Source: an uncultured Eubacteriales bacterium (GTDB taxonomy: Bacteria; Bacillota; Clostridia; Oscillospirales; Acutalibacteraceae). Taken from it: 33,551 nt of DNA. Made by a program: the position numbers and the translations under genes. Below are positions 23,676 to 31,614 of this stretch, piece by piece. Positions within the stretch are counted from its first letter, which is position 1. Every line of letters begins with the position of its first letter. Below the pieces are notes generated by a model, which saw only the letters and a program-made list of their open reading frames with translations, did not search any database and was not told the origin of the DNA. The DNA is taken from NCBI GenBank assembly GCA_949741605.1, contig CATJNB010000090.1, positions 1-33,551 on the forward strand, read 5' to 3'.

Positions 23676-24749
23676 ATGAAAAAGGAAACCACAATCCGGG
23701 ATATCAAGTCTTTGACCCTTGTCGAGCTTTCTGAGCAGTTCCGCGACCAGAACCTGCCGGCATTCCGTGCCAAACAGGTTTATCAGTGGCTGTACCGCGG
23801 CGCCGTTTCGTTCGAGGAAATGTCAGATTTGCCCAAAAATCTGCGGGTGACCCTTGCGGAAAAATATTACATATCTGTAGCAAATATTGAAAAAAAGTTG
23901 GTTTCCGATTATGATAATACCGTAAAATATCTGTTTTCTTTTCCCGACGGCCAGTGTGTCGAATCCGTTGTCATGCACTATCATCACGGCGTTTCGATCT
24001 GTATTTCTACGCAGGTTGGCTGCAAAATGGGCTGTACCTTCTGTGCCACCGGGAAAAGCGGGTTCTCCCGTCATTTGACTGCTTCCGAAATGATCGCTCA
24101 AATCCAGGCCGCGCAGCAGGACCTTGATCTCCGTATTTCCAATGTCGTCCTTATGGGCATGGGTGAGCCGCTCGATAATTATGAAAATGTCCTGCGCTTT
24201 TTGGAGCTGGTATCCTCAGAAACGGGTCTGCATATTGGCATGCGCCATATTTCCCTTTCTACCTGCGGGGTGGTCAACCGCATTTATGATCTTGCCAAGC
24301 ATAAGTTCCAGCTCACCCTGTCCGTTTCCCTGCATGCCCCCAATGACCTGATCCGTTCCAGGATCATGCCGATTAATCATAAATGGGGGGTGGATCAGCT
24401 GCTTGCCGCCTGCCGCCACTATGCAGATGCCACAGGGCGCAGGATTTCTTTTGAGTATGCTATGATGGATGGGGTCAACGACAGCGACGCCTGTGCTGTG
24501 GAGCTTGCAGCCAGATTACGGGGGACCCTGAGCCATGTCAATTTGATCCCGGTCAATGATGTGACGGGGGCTGGGTATCGGAAAAGTTCCCCGGTGCGCG
24601 TGGAGCGGTTTTGCAAGACGCTGGAAAAATACGGGGTAACTGCCACGGTACGCCGGACCCTTGGCGCGGATATCAATGCATCCTGCGGTCAGCTGCGGCG
24701 CAGGCAGAAAGAGGAGGTGGCCAATGTTGAACGTAGCAAGTTTAAGTGA
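23676..24749 (+). CDS. rlmN: Dual-specificity 23S rRNA / tRNA adenine-C2 methyltransferase
   Basis: A 357-residue radical SAM enzyme methylating A2503 of 23S rRNA and A37 of some tRNAs. The radical SAM cluster motif is C116-x3-C120-x2-C123 (G-C-K-M-G-C-T-F-C). The mechanism-specific methyl-carrying cysteine appears as C337 in A-S-C-G-Q-L near the C-terminus. The N-terminal accessory domain has R-A-K-Q-V-Y-Q-W-L-Y (about 31-40); M-G-M-G-E-P-L-D-N-Y is the SAM-binding G-E motif. ATG 23676 follows CAGGAG at about 23661-23666. Its end overlaps the PP2C phosphatase gene by 26 bases. The rlmN-prpC-prkC-rsgA order is conserved in Firmicutes. Confidence 0.97.
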   Translation: MKKETTIRDIKSLTLVELSEQFRDQNLPAFRAKQVYQWLYRGAVSFEEMSDLPKNLRVTLAEKYYISVANIEKKLVSDYDNTVKYLFSFPDGQCVESVVMHYHHGVSICISTQVGCKMGCTFCATGKSGFSRHLTASEMIAQIQAAQQDLDLRISNVVLMGMGEPLDNYENVLRFLELVSSETGLHIGMRHISLSTCGVVNRIYDLAKHKFQLTLSVSLHAPNDLIRSRIMPINHKWGVDQLLAACRHYADATGRRISFEYAMMDGVNDSDACAVELAARLRGTLSHVNLIPVNDVTGAGYRKSSPVRVERFCKTLEKYGVTATVRRTLGADINASCGQLRRRQKEEVANVERSKFK

Positions 24750-25485
24750 TATTGGTCTGGTACGAAGCCATAATGAAGACGCCTGTGACAGCGGTCTGCT
24801 CGAAAATGGGGCATGGGCCGTGGTGTGCGATGGGATGGGTGGCGCCAAAGGCGGTGAAATTGCAAGCCGTACCGCTGTGAGCAAAATTACCGAGCAGCTA
24901 AAGGAAGGCTACCGCGGGGACCGTTCGGATAATTCCATCAAGTATCTGATGAATTCCATGATCTATAATGCCAATGCCCAGATTTATGATATGGCGCAAT
25001 CCATGCAGGGGCTCTCCGGCATGGGGACTACTGTGGTGCTTGCGGTGGTGATCCATGGCATTGCCCACATTGCCCACGCCGGCGACAGCCGCGCCTATCT
25101 GATTACACAGGACGAAATGCAGCAGCTCACTTTGGATCATTCCATGGTGCAGGAGCTGGTGCGTATGGGGGATTTGACCCCGGAAGAAGCCAAAGTCCAC
25201 CCGCAGAAAAATATCATTACCAGAGCCCTTGGGGTTCATGCGATCCTCGATATTGACTACTGTGAATACCGTATGCCTGAGAACAGCCGCTTATTGCTCT
25301 GTTCCGATGGCCTGACAAATTACGTTGAGCCAGACAGGATTCACCAGCTTTCCAAAGAACTTACGCTGGAGGAACTCCCCCAGCGCCTGATCCAGCTTGC
25401 CAAAGACGGCGGCGGCGGGGATAATATTACCGTGGCTGTCATTGAAAACGAACCATCTGAGAGGAGTCGACACACGTATGGATAA
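24724..25485 (+). CDS. prpC: PP2C-type serine/threonine protein phosphatase
   Basis: A 253-residue metal-dependent phosphatase that reverses phosphorylation by the adjacent PASTA kinase. The PP2C motifs are in order: S-D-I-G-L-V-R-S-H-N-E-D (about 7-18), V-C-D-G-M-G-G (about 36-42) with the metal-binding Asp, G-M-G-T-T-V-V, H-A-G-D-S-R-A-Y-L (about 118-126), D-H-S-M-V-Q-E-L, C-S-D-G-L-T-N-Y-V (about 194-202), and a final D-N-I-T-V-A-V-I. ATG 24724 follows GAGGAGGTGG (24711-24720); the frame opens earlier at 24661, but only within rlmN. It overlaps the kinase gene by 8 bases, so kinase and phosphatase are translated together. Confidence 0.96.
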   Translation: MLNVASLSDIGLVRSHNEDACDSGLLENGAWAVVCDGMGGAKGGEIASRTAVSKITEQLKEGYRGDRSDNSIKYLMNSMIYNANAQIYDMAQSMQGLSGMGTTVVLAVVIHGIAHIAHAGDSRAYLITQDEMQQLTLDHSMVQELVRMGDLTPEEAKVHPQKNIITRALGVHAILDIDYCEYRMPENSRLLLCSDGLTNYVEPDRIHQLSKELTLEELPQRLIQLAKDGGGGDNITVAVIENEPSERSRHTYG

Positions 25486-27604
25486 TTATACTGGAAAACG
25501 GCTCGATGGCCGTTATGAAATGCAGGATGTCATTGGCGTTGGCGGGATGGCGGTGGTCTACCGGGCCTATGACACCTTAGAAGGGCGTACGGTTGCCATT
25601 AAAATCCTAAAAGATGAGTTTTCGGATAATGCGGAGTTTCTGCGCCGTTTTAAAAATGAATCCAAAGCCATTGCCATGCTCGACCATCCGAATATTGTCA
25701 AGGTCAACGACGTCAGCTTCGGCGACCGTTTGCAGTATATCGTGATGGAGTATATTGACGGGATTTCTCTAAAAGAATATCTGATCCAGCAGAACGTGGT
25801 CAAATGGAAAGAAGCGATCCATTTTAATGTACAGATTCTCCACGCGCTCCAGCATGCCCACGAAAAAGGCATTGTCCACCGTGACATCAAGCCCCAGAAT
25901 ATCATGCTGCTTCAGGACGGCACCATTAAAATGACCGATTTCGGCATTGCCCGTTTTTCCCACAGCGAGACCCGCACCATGACCGATAAAGCGATTGGTT
26001 CGGTTCATTATATCGCTCCCGAACAGGCGCGCGGCGATCTGACCGATGAGAAAACCGATATCTACTCGGTGGGCGTCATGCTCTACGAAATGACAACCGG
26101 AAAGTTGCCGTTTGAAGCGGATAATGCGGTTTCGGTTGCGATTATGCAGTTGCAGGCTGACCCGCGCCCACCAAGGGAAATTAATCCGGCTATCCCGCAG
26201 GGGCTTGAGGAGATTACCCTTAAGGCCATGCAGAAAAACCCCATGCAGCGTTACCAGTCTGCCGCCGATATGCTGCGCGATATTGAGCAGTTCCGCCGCA
26301 ACCCCAATATCACGTTCCAGTACCGTTTCTTCACGGACGAAAAATCAACCAAATATGTCGATTCCCTCAGTGTGGTTGACCCCGACGACTTTGATCCGAT
26401 TTCCCTGGTCAATTCTCGTCCCGTGCCGACCCCTGCGCGTTATGAGGATAATTACCAGTACGATCCTGAACCAGCTGCCCCGCATAATTCCCAACATAAC
26501 AATTCCTCTCGCCGTATGTCAACGGGCGGGATCATCGGGATCATTGCCGCAGCGGTTGTGGCTGCTGCCGGACTGGGGGTCGGTATTTTTGCACTGGCTG
26601 GTGGCTTTGGCTCCGGGCAGGTGCAGGAGGAGGTCGACCTGCCCAATTTCGTTGGCATGACCCGCGAGGATATTGAGAAAAATAAAGATAACTATTATAA
26701 TTTCCGCTTTACCTACGATACAGAAGTCGATCCTACCCAGCCAATTGGTGTGGTATTGCGACAGAACCCTGCCGGGGTCATCAAGGTAAAGAGCAATGCG
26801 GAGATTTTGCTCGTTATCAATACCGGCGAAGCTAAAAAGAAAGTCCCGGAAGTCAAGGGACTCAAAAAAGAAGTTGCCGAACAACGGGTCAAAGCGGAAG
26901 GGCTGCAAGTGGAATTTGAGGACGTTGTGGATAGCGAAACGGCCAAAGATTATGTGCTGAAAGCCGAACCCGGTGAAGGGACGGAAGTGGCAGAGGGCAG
27001 CATTGTCAAATTGTTTGTCAGCAAGGGGCCGGATGAGGAAGAAGTCAGTGTCCCTGCTGTGATCGGCAAGGATATTGAAGCTGCACGTGCGGAAATTATT
27101 GCCGCTGGGCTTACCGTTGGCACGACCACCCCGCAGGACGACAGCAGTCTGGCACAAAATAAGGTGGTTGAATGTACCCCTTTGCCGGGGGTCAAGGTAT
27201 CGCGCGGTACTGTAGTCAACCTTGTTTACAGTTCCGGCAAGAAAACCGAAAAGACAATTACTGTGGATGTGAGCCTGCCTTCGGGCGTTTCGCATGATAT
27301 TACACTAAAAGCCTATCTGGATGGCGCATTGTATAACTCGTCTGTGACGGTCAATCCTTCTTACAACCGTTCGTATAATATGACGCTCAAGGGCAATACT
27401 GGCACCAAAAAACTGCTCATTACCTTGGACGACCAACGTTATAAGGAATTTACCCTGGATTTTGACAGCCAGTCTTTGCGTGAAACCGCAAGTTACAATT
27501 ATGTATCCCCCAGTAATCCGCAGTCGACCGTCCCGCCGCAGAACCAATCGGACCCATTTGGTGGCAATGATGTCATGTCAACGGGTGTCGTGCCGGGGGA
27601 CTAA
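25478..27604 (+). CDS. prkC: PASTA-domain serine/threonine protein kinase
   Basis: A 708-residue transmembrane Hanks-type kinase. The cytoplasmic kinase domain (about 13-275) has the Gly-rich loop G20-V-G-G-M, invariant Lys42 in V-A-I-K, catalytic H-R-D136-I-K-P-Q-N, D-F-G and A-P-E-Q. A juxtamembrane linker leads to one transmembrane segment (about 350-372). Outside are three PASTA repeats (about 386-450, 453-520, 521-587) thought to sense muropeptides or lipid II. A further C-terminal region (about 588-708) is beta-rich and Ser/Asn/Tyr-rich, without a recognised domain, ending in a Pro/Gln stretch. ATG 25478 is 11 bases after GAGGAG (25461-25466) and overlaps prpC. In Bacillus the homologue controls growth, cell-wall synthesis and germination. 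rsgA begins one base after its stop codon. Confidence 0.96.
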   Translation: MDNYTGKRLDGRYEMQDVIGVGGMAVVYRAYDTLEGRTVAIKILKDEFSDNAEFLRRFKNESKAIAMLDHPNIVKVNDVSFGDRLQYIVMEYIDGISLKEYLIQQNVVKWKEAIHFNVQILHALQHAHEKGIVHRDIKPQNIMLLQDGTIKMTDFGIARFSHSETRTMTDKAIGSVHYIAPEQARGDLTDEKTDIYSVGVMLYEMTTGKLPFEADNAVSVAIMQLQADPRPPREINPAIPQGLEEITLKAMQKNPMQRYQSAADMLRDIEQFRRNPNITFQYRFFTDEKSTKYVDSLSVVDPDDFDPISLVNSRPVPTPARYEDNYQYDPEPAAPHNSQHNNSSRRMSTGGIIGIIAAAVVAAAGLGVGIFALAGGFGSGQVQEEVDLPNFVGMTREDIEKNKDNYYNFRFTYDTEVDPTQPIGVVLRQNPAGVIKVKSNAEILLVINTGEAKKKVPEVKGLKKEVAEQRVKAEGLQVEFEDVVDSETAKDYVLKAEPGEGTEVAEGSIVKLFVSKGPDEEEVSVPAVIGKDIEAARAEIIAAGLTVGTTTPQDDSSLAQNKVVECTPLPGVKVSRGTVVNLVYSSGKKTEKTITVDVSLPSGVSHDITLKAYLDGALYNSSVTVNPSYNRSYNMTLKGNTGTKKLLITLDDQRYKEFTLDFDSQSLRETASYNYVSPSNPQSTVPPQNQSDPFGGNDVMSTGVVPGD

Positions 27605-27605
27605 G

Positions 27606-28490
27606 ATGGAAACTGGGATCTTACTCAAAGGCATCGGCGGCTTTTACTATGTGCAGGTCGGGGACACGATCTATGAGTGTAAGGCAAGGGGGCTGTTCCG
27701 AAAGCAGGGACGGAAGCCAGTCGCAGGGGATCAGGTGAATATCTCGGTAACCGGGGAGGAAACCGCATCTCTGGATGAAATTTTACCACGAAAAAATGTC
27801 CTGACCCGTCCGCCCGTGGCCAATCTTGACCGGCTATTTCTGGTCACTTCGGTTTGTGACCCTGTGCCGAATGTCCTTGTACTGGATAAAATGATTGCGG
27901 TTGCGGAGGATCACGGCATTGACCCAGTGGTGGTCATGACGAAGGCAGATTTGGGGGATATTACCCCATGGCGGCAGGTGTACGGCAAAACCGGCCTTAC
28001 CTTTGTGGAGGTTTCCTCCGTAACCGGGCAGGGAATTTTAGAAATGAAAAGCCTGCTGAAAGGAAAAATCTCTGCGTTCAGCGGCAATTCCGGGGTCGGG
28101 AAATCCACGCTGCTCAATGCGATTGGGGAAGGCTACGACCTCCCGACTGGGGAGATCAGCCAAAAATTGGGGCGGGGCCGCCATACGACCCGTCAGGTGG
28201 AACTGTTTCCCTTGAGCGGGGGCGGATATGTTGCAGATACCCCCGGTTTCTCTACGGTCGATATGGAACGCTATGATATGGTGAAAAAAGACCAGCTTCA
28301 GTATGCGTTCCGGGAATTCGCACCGTACCTGGGGCAATGTAAATTTCCGTCCTGTTCCCATATCCGTGAGAAGGGGTGTGCAGTGCTTGCCGCAGTGCAG
28401 CAGGGGGAAATTGCTCCCTCACGTCACCAGAGCTATGCTGCCATGTACGAGGAAGTCAAGGAGGTCAAAGAATGGCAAAAACGTGTTTGA
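27606..28490 (+). CDS. rsgA: Ribosome small-subunit-dependent GTPase RsgA
   Basis: A 294-residue circularly permuted GTPase that checks late 30S subunit assembly; in Bacillus (CpgA) it is a substrate of the neighbouring kinase. An N-terminal OB-fold is followed by the G motifs in permuted order: T-K-A-D-L (G4), V-S-S-V-T-G (G5), P-loop G160-N-S-G-V-G-K166-S-T, the switch G-R-G-R-H-T-T-R, and D-T-P-G-F (G3). The C-terminal zinc motif is C245-x4-C250-x-H252-x5-C258. ATG 27606 lies one base after the kinase stop codon, with GTGCCGGGGGA as a weak ribosome binding site. It overlaps thiN by 19 bases. In Bacillus rpe lies between rsgA and thiN, but not here. Confidence 0.97.
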   Translation: METGILLKGIGGFYYVQVGDTIYECKARGLFRKQGRKPVAGDQVNISVTGEETASLDEILPRKNVLTRPPVANLDRLFLVTSVCDPVPNVLVLDKMIAVAEDHGIDPVVVMTKADLGDITPWRQVYGKTGLTFVEVSSVTGQGILEMKSLLKGKISAFSGNSGVGKSTLLNAIGEGYDLPTGEISQKLGRGRHTTRQVELFPLSGGGYVADTPGFSTVDMERYDMVKKDQLQYAFREFAPYLGQCKFPSCSHIREKGCAVLAAVQQGEIAPSRHQSYAAMYEEVKEVKEWQKRV

Positions 28491-29116
28491 TTATTGGTTC
28501 CGCACCCATCCCGGATGCTCCCTGGCTGCAAGGCATCCATGGGGAATACGCTTATCTGATTTGTGCGGACGGCGGCCTTGATTTTGCCTTGCGCCATGGC
28601 CTTACCCCCGATCTGATTGTAGGGGACTTTGACTCTGCTGCCGCCAAACCACCCCAGAATATCGAAACCATCCGGTTGCCTGTGGATAAGGATGATACGG
28701 ATTTGTTGTTTGCGGTGAAAGAGGGGCTCAGGCGCGGCTACCGGGAATTTCGGATTCTTGGGGCTCTTGGTGCCCGGCTCGACCATTCTTACGCGAATTT
28801 TTGTGTCCTCCAATACCTTGCACAGCATGGCGGGCAGGGGGTGCTGGAGGATGCCGACACATGGATGACTCTGCTGCATTCTGGTAAGCGCACCTTGGAG
28901 CTTTACCATCAGCAGACGCGCATCCTTTCGGTATTCCCGTTTGGCGTACCCTCGTGTATACTCTCGTATTCTGGGATGCAGTACCCCTTGCAAAAAGGTA
29001 CGCTGCGTGTTTGCGAACCGGTTGGGGTGAGTAATGTGGTAAGGGAGGAACATGCGGAAATTACCCTGCATGATGGGGCGGCCCTTGTGATGCTCATGAA
29101 AAATGTGCTGGCCTGA
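28472..29116 (+). CDS. thiN: Thiamine pyrophosphokinase
   Basis: A 214-residue enzyme that transfers pyrophosphate from ATP to thiamine, forming thiamine diphosphate. The family's Asp-rich motifs are A-D-G-G-L-D-F-A (about 29-36), V-G-D-F-D-S (about 49-54) and D-K-D-D-T-D-L (about 71-77), together with L-G-A-L-G-A-R-L-D-H (about 96-105), where the Arg and Asp/His are typical. The C-terminal beta domain carries S-N-V-V and a final G-x-x-L-V-M. AAGGAGG (28458-28464) precedes ATG 28472 at a good distance within rsgA, so translation is coupled. A small membrane protein gene and spoVM follow. Confidence 0.94.
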   Translation: MAKTCLIIGSAPIPDAPWLQGIHGEYAYLICADGGLDFALRHGLTPDLIVGDFDSAAAKPPQNIETIRLPVDKDDTDLLFAVKEGLRRGYREFRILGALGARLDHSYANFCVLQYLAQHGGQGVLEDADTWMTLLHSGKRTLELYHQQTRILSVFPFGVPSCILSYSGMQYPLQKGTLRVCEPVGVSNVVREEHAEITLHDGAALVMLMKNVLA

Positions 29117-29187
29117 TTGGAACCATTTTTCAGCCTTTGGTATATACTGGTAATAACCAGCGAGAAATGACAGGATGGCGATGGCGT

Positions 29188-29367
29188 ATGAAAGGCAAAT
29201 TCCGATGTGTGTGCAGAAATTACTGCCGGTGTGAATATGCTGTGGCGTTTGGGCTTGGCCTGGTGGTTTCTTGCTTTTGTCCCAACGGTTTTATTTTGTT
29301 TTTGTCTGCGGTGATTATGGTTGCGTTGGGAATCACCGTAGGCCGCCGGTCCGCCGGGAATGTGTGA
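29188..29367 (+). CDS. Small cysteine-rich membrane protein, unknown function
   Basis: A 59-residue protein that I do not recognise. It has a short basic N-terminus with cysteines arranged as three C-x-C pairs (C7/C9, C13/C15, C29/C31) and two hydrophobic stretches (about 17-31 and 34-52) ending in basic residues, so it is probably a small membrane protein. The start could be ATG 29188 (weak AGGATGG at 29172-29178) or ATG 29167 in the same frame, giving 66 residues. It sits between thiN and spoVM, overlapping neither; GAGGAGG of spoVM straddles its stop codon. A TATATA/TATACT box at 29141-29148, with TTGGAA at 29117-29122, could be a promoter. A hairpin CTGGT/ACCAG lies at 29147-29160. Position suggests, but does not prove, a sporulation role. 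Confidence 0.62.
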   Translation: MKGKFRCVCRNYCRCEYAVAFGLGLVVSCFCPNGFILFLSAVIMVALGITVGRRSAGNV

Positions 29368-29380
29368 GGAGGCTTTGGTT

Positions 29381-29473
29381 ATGAAAGTAGTCGTTGTTGA
29401 CAATCCTAAGGTTTTTGGATTCTTCCTGCGCAAATATTTCAAAATCAGAAAAGTTGAGGACATTGCAGGTTAA
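29381..29473 (+). CDS. spoVM: Stage V sporulation protein M (SpoVM) micropeptide
   Basis: A 30-codon gene encoding M-K-V-V-V-V-D-N-P-K-V-F-G-F-F-L-R-K-Y-F followed by ten more residues. SpoVM (26 residues in Bacillus) is an amphipathic peptide that binds the curved outer forespore membrane and anchors the coat ATPase SpoIVA. Despite low overall identity, Pro9, Lys10, Gly13 and Arg17 fall at the same positions as in the Bacillus peptide; Pro9 is known to be important. A strong GAGGAGG at 29366-29372 lies 8 bases before the ATG. The position right after rsgA-thiN is where spoVM is found in Bacillus. rpmB, which follows it there, is absent; a terminator at 29493-29528 follows instead. Identification rests on position plus these residues. 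Confidence 0.85.
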   Translation: MKVVVVDNPKVFGFFLRKYFKIRKVEDIAG

Positions 29474-29492
29474 TCCCCCAGACCGTCCCCCT

Positions 29493-29528
29493 AAAAAATC
29501 CGGGTACTGAAAAGTATCCGGTTTTTTT
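29493..29528 (+). terminator. Rho-independent terminator after spoVM
   Basis: CCGGGTACT (29500-29508) and AGTATCCGG (29513-29521) form a nine-pair stem with one G-U pair around a GAAA tetraloop, followed by seven Ts from 29522 and preceded by As. It ends the long gene run that starts at yicC. Confidence 0.88.
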
Positions 29529-29550
29529 CTTGGAATTTTGCAATAAGGGC

Positions 29551-29579
29551 TTGTCAATGGAGCGAAAATAGGGTATAAT
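29551..29579 (+). promoter_or_regulatory. Sigma-A promoter of the SRP RNA
   Basis: TTGTCA (29551-29556, 5 of 6 matches), a 17-base spacer and a perfect TATAAT (29574-29579) form a strong promoter; transcription would start near 29586, about 20-40 bases before the RNA body. Confidence 0.85.
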
Positions 29580-29617
29580 AAAGAAGTTAGTTTGAGGGAA
29601 AAAGCAAGGCAGAGATG

Positions 29618-29755
29618 CATGCACTAGGATATACGGGCGGCTGGGCTCTGCGCGATAGAGCACCGCGAACCATGTCAGGCGGGGAACCGAGCAGCATTAA
29701 ACGGATTGCTCTGTGTGATGCAGGCGGTCTGGTCGTTCGTATATCCTAATGTATG
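29618..29755 (+). ncRNA. ffs: Signal recognition particle RNA, small bacterial type
   Basis: The conserved helix 8 is clear: GTCAGG (29674-29679), CGG, a GGAA tetraloop (29683-29686), CCG, and AGCAGC (29690-29695), the Ffh-binding region. The long rod closes with TAGGATATACG (29625-29635) pairing exactly with CGTATATCCTA (29738-29748). Pairing continues outward imperfectly to CAAGGCAG (29605-29612) with CTGTCTTG (29758-29765), followed by seven Ts. The rod is about 120-140 bases, so it is the short form without a separate Alu domain, unlike the larger RNA of Bacillus. Exact ends after processing are uncertain. With Ffh it targets nascent membrane and secreted proteins. The ffs-dnaX-ybaB-recR order is common in Firmicutes. 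Confidence 0.92.
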
Positions 29756-29757
29756 GC

Positions 29758-29772
29758 CTGTCTTGTTTTTTT
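29758..29772 (+). terminator. 3' arm and T-tract of the SRP RNA terminator
   Basis: CTGTCTTG (29758-29765) pairs with CAAGGCAG (29605-29612) at the base of the SRP RNA rod and is followed by seven Ts (29766-29772), so the closing stem of the RNA doubles as its terminator. Read-through would feed dnaX. Confidence 0.6.
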
Positions 29773-29806
29773 GTCTTTCGTCCGCTGGAAGGGGGGATGG
29801 TTGGGT

Positions 29807-31594
29807 TTGTATCAGGTATTATACCGGAAATGGCGTCCCAAGCTTTTTGCCGATGTCGCCGGGCAGCCGCAGGTGACGGTCACGCTGCAAAATGAGCTGA
29901 TGGCGAAACGCATTGCCCATGCGTATCTCTTTACTGGTTCCCGCGGTACCGGCAAAACGACCTGCGCTAAAATTTTAGCAAAAGCCATCAATTGCCTGCA
30001 TCCGGTGGATGGGGACCCTTGCGGGGAATGTGACATCTGCAAGGGGATTGAGCAGGGGGCGGTCATGGATATTGTCGAGATTGATGCGGCCAGCAACAAT
30101 GGGGTAGAGAATATTCGTTCCCTGCGCGAGGAAGCCAATTTCACTCCTGCCATTGCGAAATACCGCGTTTATATTATCGACGAGGTGCATATGCTCTCCA
30201 TCGGTGCTTTTAACGCTCTGCTGAAAACCCTGGAAGAACCTCCGGCTCATGTGGTCTTTATCCTCGCGACGACTGAAGTACACAAGCTCCCAGCAACGAT
30301 TTTATCCCGTTGCCAGCGGTTTGATTTCCGTCGTATCCCGCCTTCTGAGATTGCGGCACGGCTCGAATACGTTGCTGCACAGGAGGGGGCGGTACTGGAG
30401 CATCAGGCTGCCTTGTTGTTGGCAAGGCTCGCCGATGGTGCGCTGCGGGATGCCCTGTCCTTGCTGGATCAGTGCATGGGAGTCCATAGAGAAGTGACGG
30501 TGCCAGTGGTGAATCAGGCGGTGGGCATTGCTGGACGGGATCATTTATTTCAGTTAGCACAGGCGGTACAGGATCAAAATACTGCTGCTGCCCTTGAATT
30601 GGTCGATACCCTGCACAACAGTTCCAAGGATATGATGCGCCTTTGTGAGGAATTATGTTCGCATTTCCGCGCTTTGATGCTCATTAAGACCATGAAAAAG
30701 CCAGAGGAGATTTTAGTCATCACACAGGAGGAATTGGATGCCATGACCCAGCAGGCATTGCCAGCGGAACTGCCATTTTTGTTGCATTGTCTGGATGTTT
30801 TGCAGCGTACCTTGGAGCAAATGGCACGCAGTAGTAACCAGCGTACGGAACTGGAGATGGCATTGATCCGTCTTTGCACGCCCAGTTTGGATTCTTCCAC
30901 ATCGGCATTGCTGCGACGTATTGAGACCCTTGAACGGAAATTGACAGCTGCATTTTCTTCTTCCCCAGCAGTGAATCCTGAAAAGGTAGATAGCTTTACA
31001 AAGCCAAATGCCTTTACAGAAGAACCAGTTGCTGAAAATCCCCCGAAAAAAGAAAATGTTGGCTTCCTTCAGCGGGTGGCGATTCCTGATATCAAACGAA
31101 AAGCTCCTCCCGCCAGTATCCAGCCAGACGATTCGGCACCGCCCCCGCCGCCGGAACCGCCTCCCATGGAGGAACTTCCCGAGCCTCCATCCATGTTGGA
31201 TGCGGGGATGGCAACTCCAGTCAAAGCAAAGCCGCCTGCTCAGCCATCGTTGGACGAGCTTTGTGCGCGTGCCGACCCTTTCCCAGAATGGCCGGAAGTT
31301 TTGCAGTTGCTCAAGGAGTATTCGAAACCGGTTTCTGCGGCGTTTCAAGGTTCTGTAGCCTACCGCAGCGGCTCTTATATCCTCATTGATGCCAAAAATT
31401 CTATGGCGTTTGAATTGCTCCGCAAAGAGGAGCAAAGACGCAAAATGCGTGATACCATCCGGCAGGTCACTGGATGCGATTATAAATTAGGCCCCTACAA
31501 AAAATCGGAACCTGCGGCTCAAACAGAAACAGACCCTTTGCTTCTGTTAGCCGATCAAGCGCAGGCCGCTGGTATCCCGGTTACGAGAAAATAA
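29807..31594 (+). CDS. dnaX: DNA polymerase III subunits gamma and tau
   Basis: A 595-residue AAA+ clamp-loader subunit. Numbering from TTG 29807, the Walker A motif is G44-S-R-G-T-G-K50-T, the four zinc cysteines are C63, C72, C75 and C78, Walker B is Y-I-I-D-E-V-H-M, and sensor/arginine-finger motifs T-T-E and S-R-C-Q-R-F-D-F follow. Domain III ends around residue 370. A long low-complexity linker rich in Pro, Glu and Lys (about 400-490) leads to a C-terminal tau domain. The start is uncertain: TTG 29807 gives the typical M-Y-Q-x-L-Y-R-K-W-R-P beginning, TTG 29801 adds two residues, and both follow AAGGGGGG (29789-29796). The open frame upstream to ATG 29753 lies inside the SRP RNA terminator and is rejected. 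Confidence 0.95.
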   Translation: MYQVLYRKWRPKLFADVAGQPQVTVTLQNELMAKRIAHAYLFTGSRGTGKTTCAKILAKAINCLHPVDGDPCGECDICKGIEQGAVMDIVEIDAASNNGVENIRSLREEANFTPAIAKYRVYIIDEVHMLSIGAFNALLKTLEEPPAHVVFILATTEVHKLPATILSRCQRFDFRRIPPSEIAARLEYVAAQEGAVLEHQAALLLARLADGALRDALSLLDQCMGVHREVTVPVVNQAVGIAGRDHLFQLAQAVQDQNTAAALELVDTLHNSSKDMMRLCEELCSHFRALMLIKTMKKPEEILVITQEELDAMTQQALPAELPFLLHCLDVLQRTLEQMARSSNQRTELEMALIRLCTPSLDSSTSALLRRIETLERKLTAAFSSSPAVNPEKVDSFTKPNAFTEEPVAENPPKKENVGFLQRVAIPDIKRKAPPASIQPDDSAPPPPPEPPPMEELPEPPSMLDAGMATPVKAKPPAQPSLDELCARADPFPEWPEVLQLLKEYSKPVSAAFQGSVAYRSGSYILIDAKNSMAFELLRKEEQRRKMRDTIRQVTGCDYKLGPYKKSEPAAQTETDPLLLLADQAQAAGIPVTRK

Positions 31595-31614
31595 TTCTTT
31601 TGGAGGTTTTTATT

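Noticed and set aside
27462..27605. Upstream extension of RsgA inside the kinase gene
   Set aside because: The kinase frame is continuous to 27604, and RsgA similarity starts at ATG 27606.
28376..28471. Upstream extension of ThiN inside rsgA
   Set aside because: The extension is Cys/Ser-rich shadow sequence; AAGGAGG before ATG 28472 marks the start.
29753..29800. N-terminal extension of DnaX from ATG 29753
   Set aside because: It lies in the 3' strand and T-tract of the SRP RNA terminator and does not resemble DnaX; a TTG after AAGGGGGG fits the family start.
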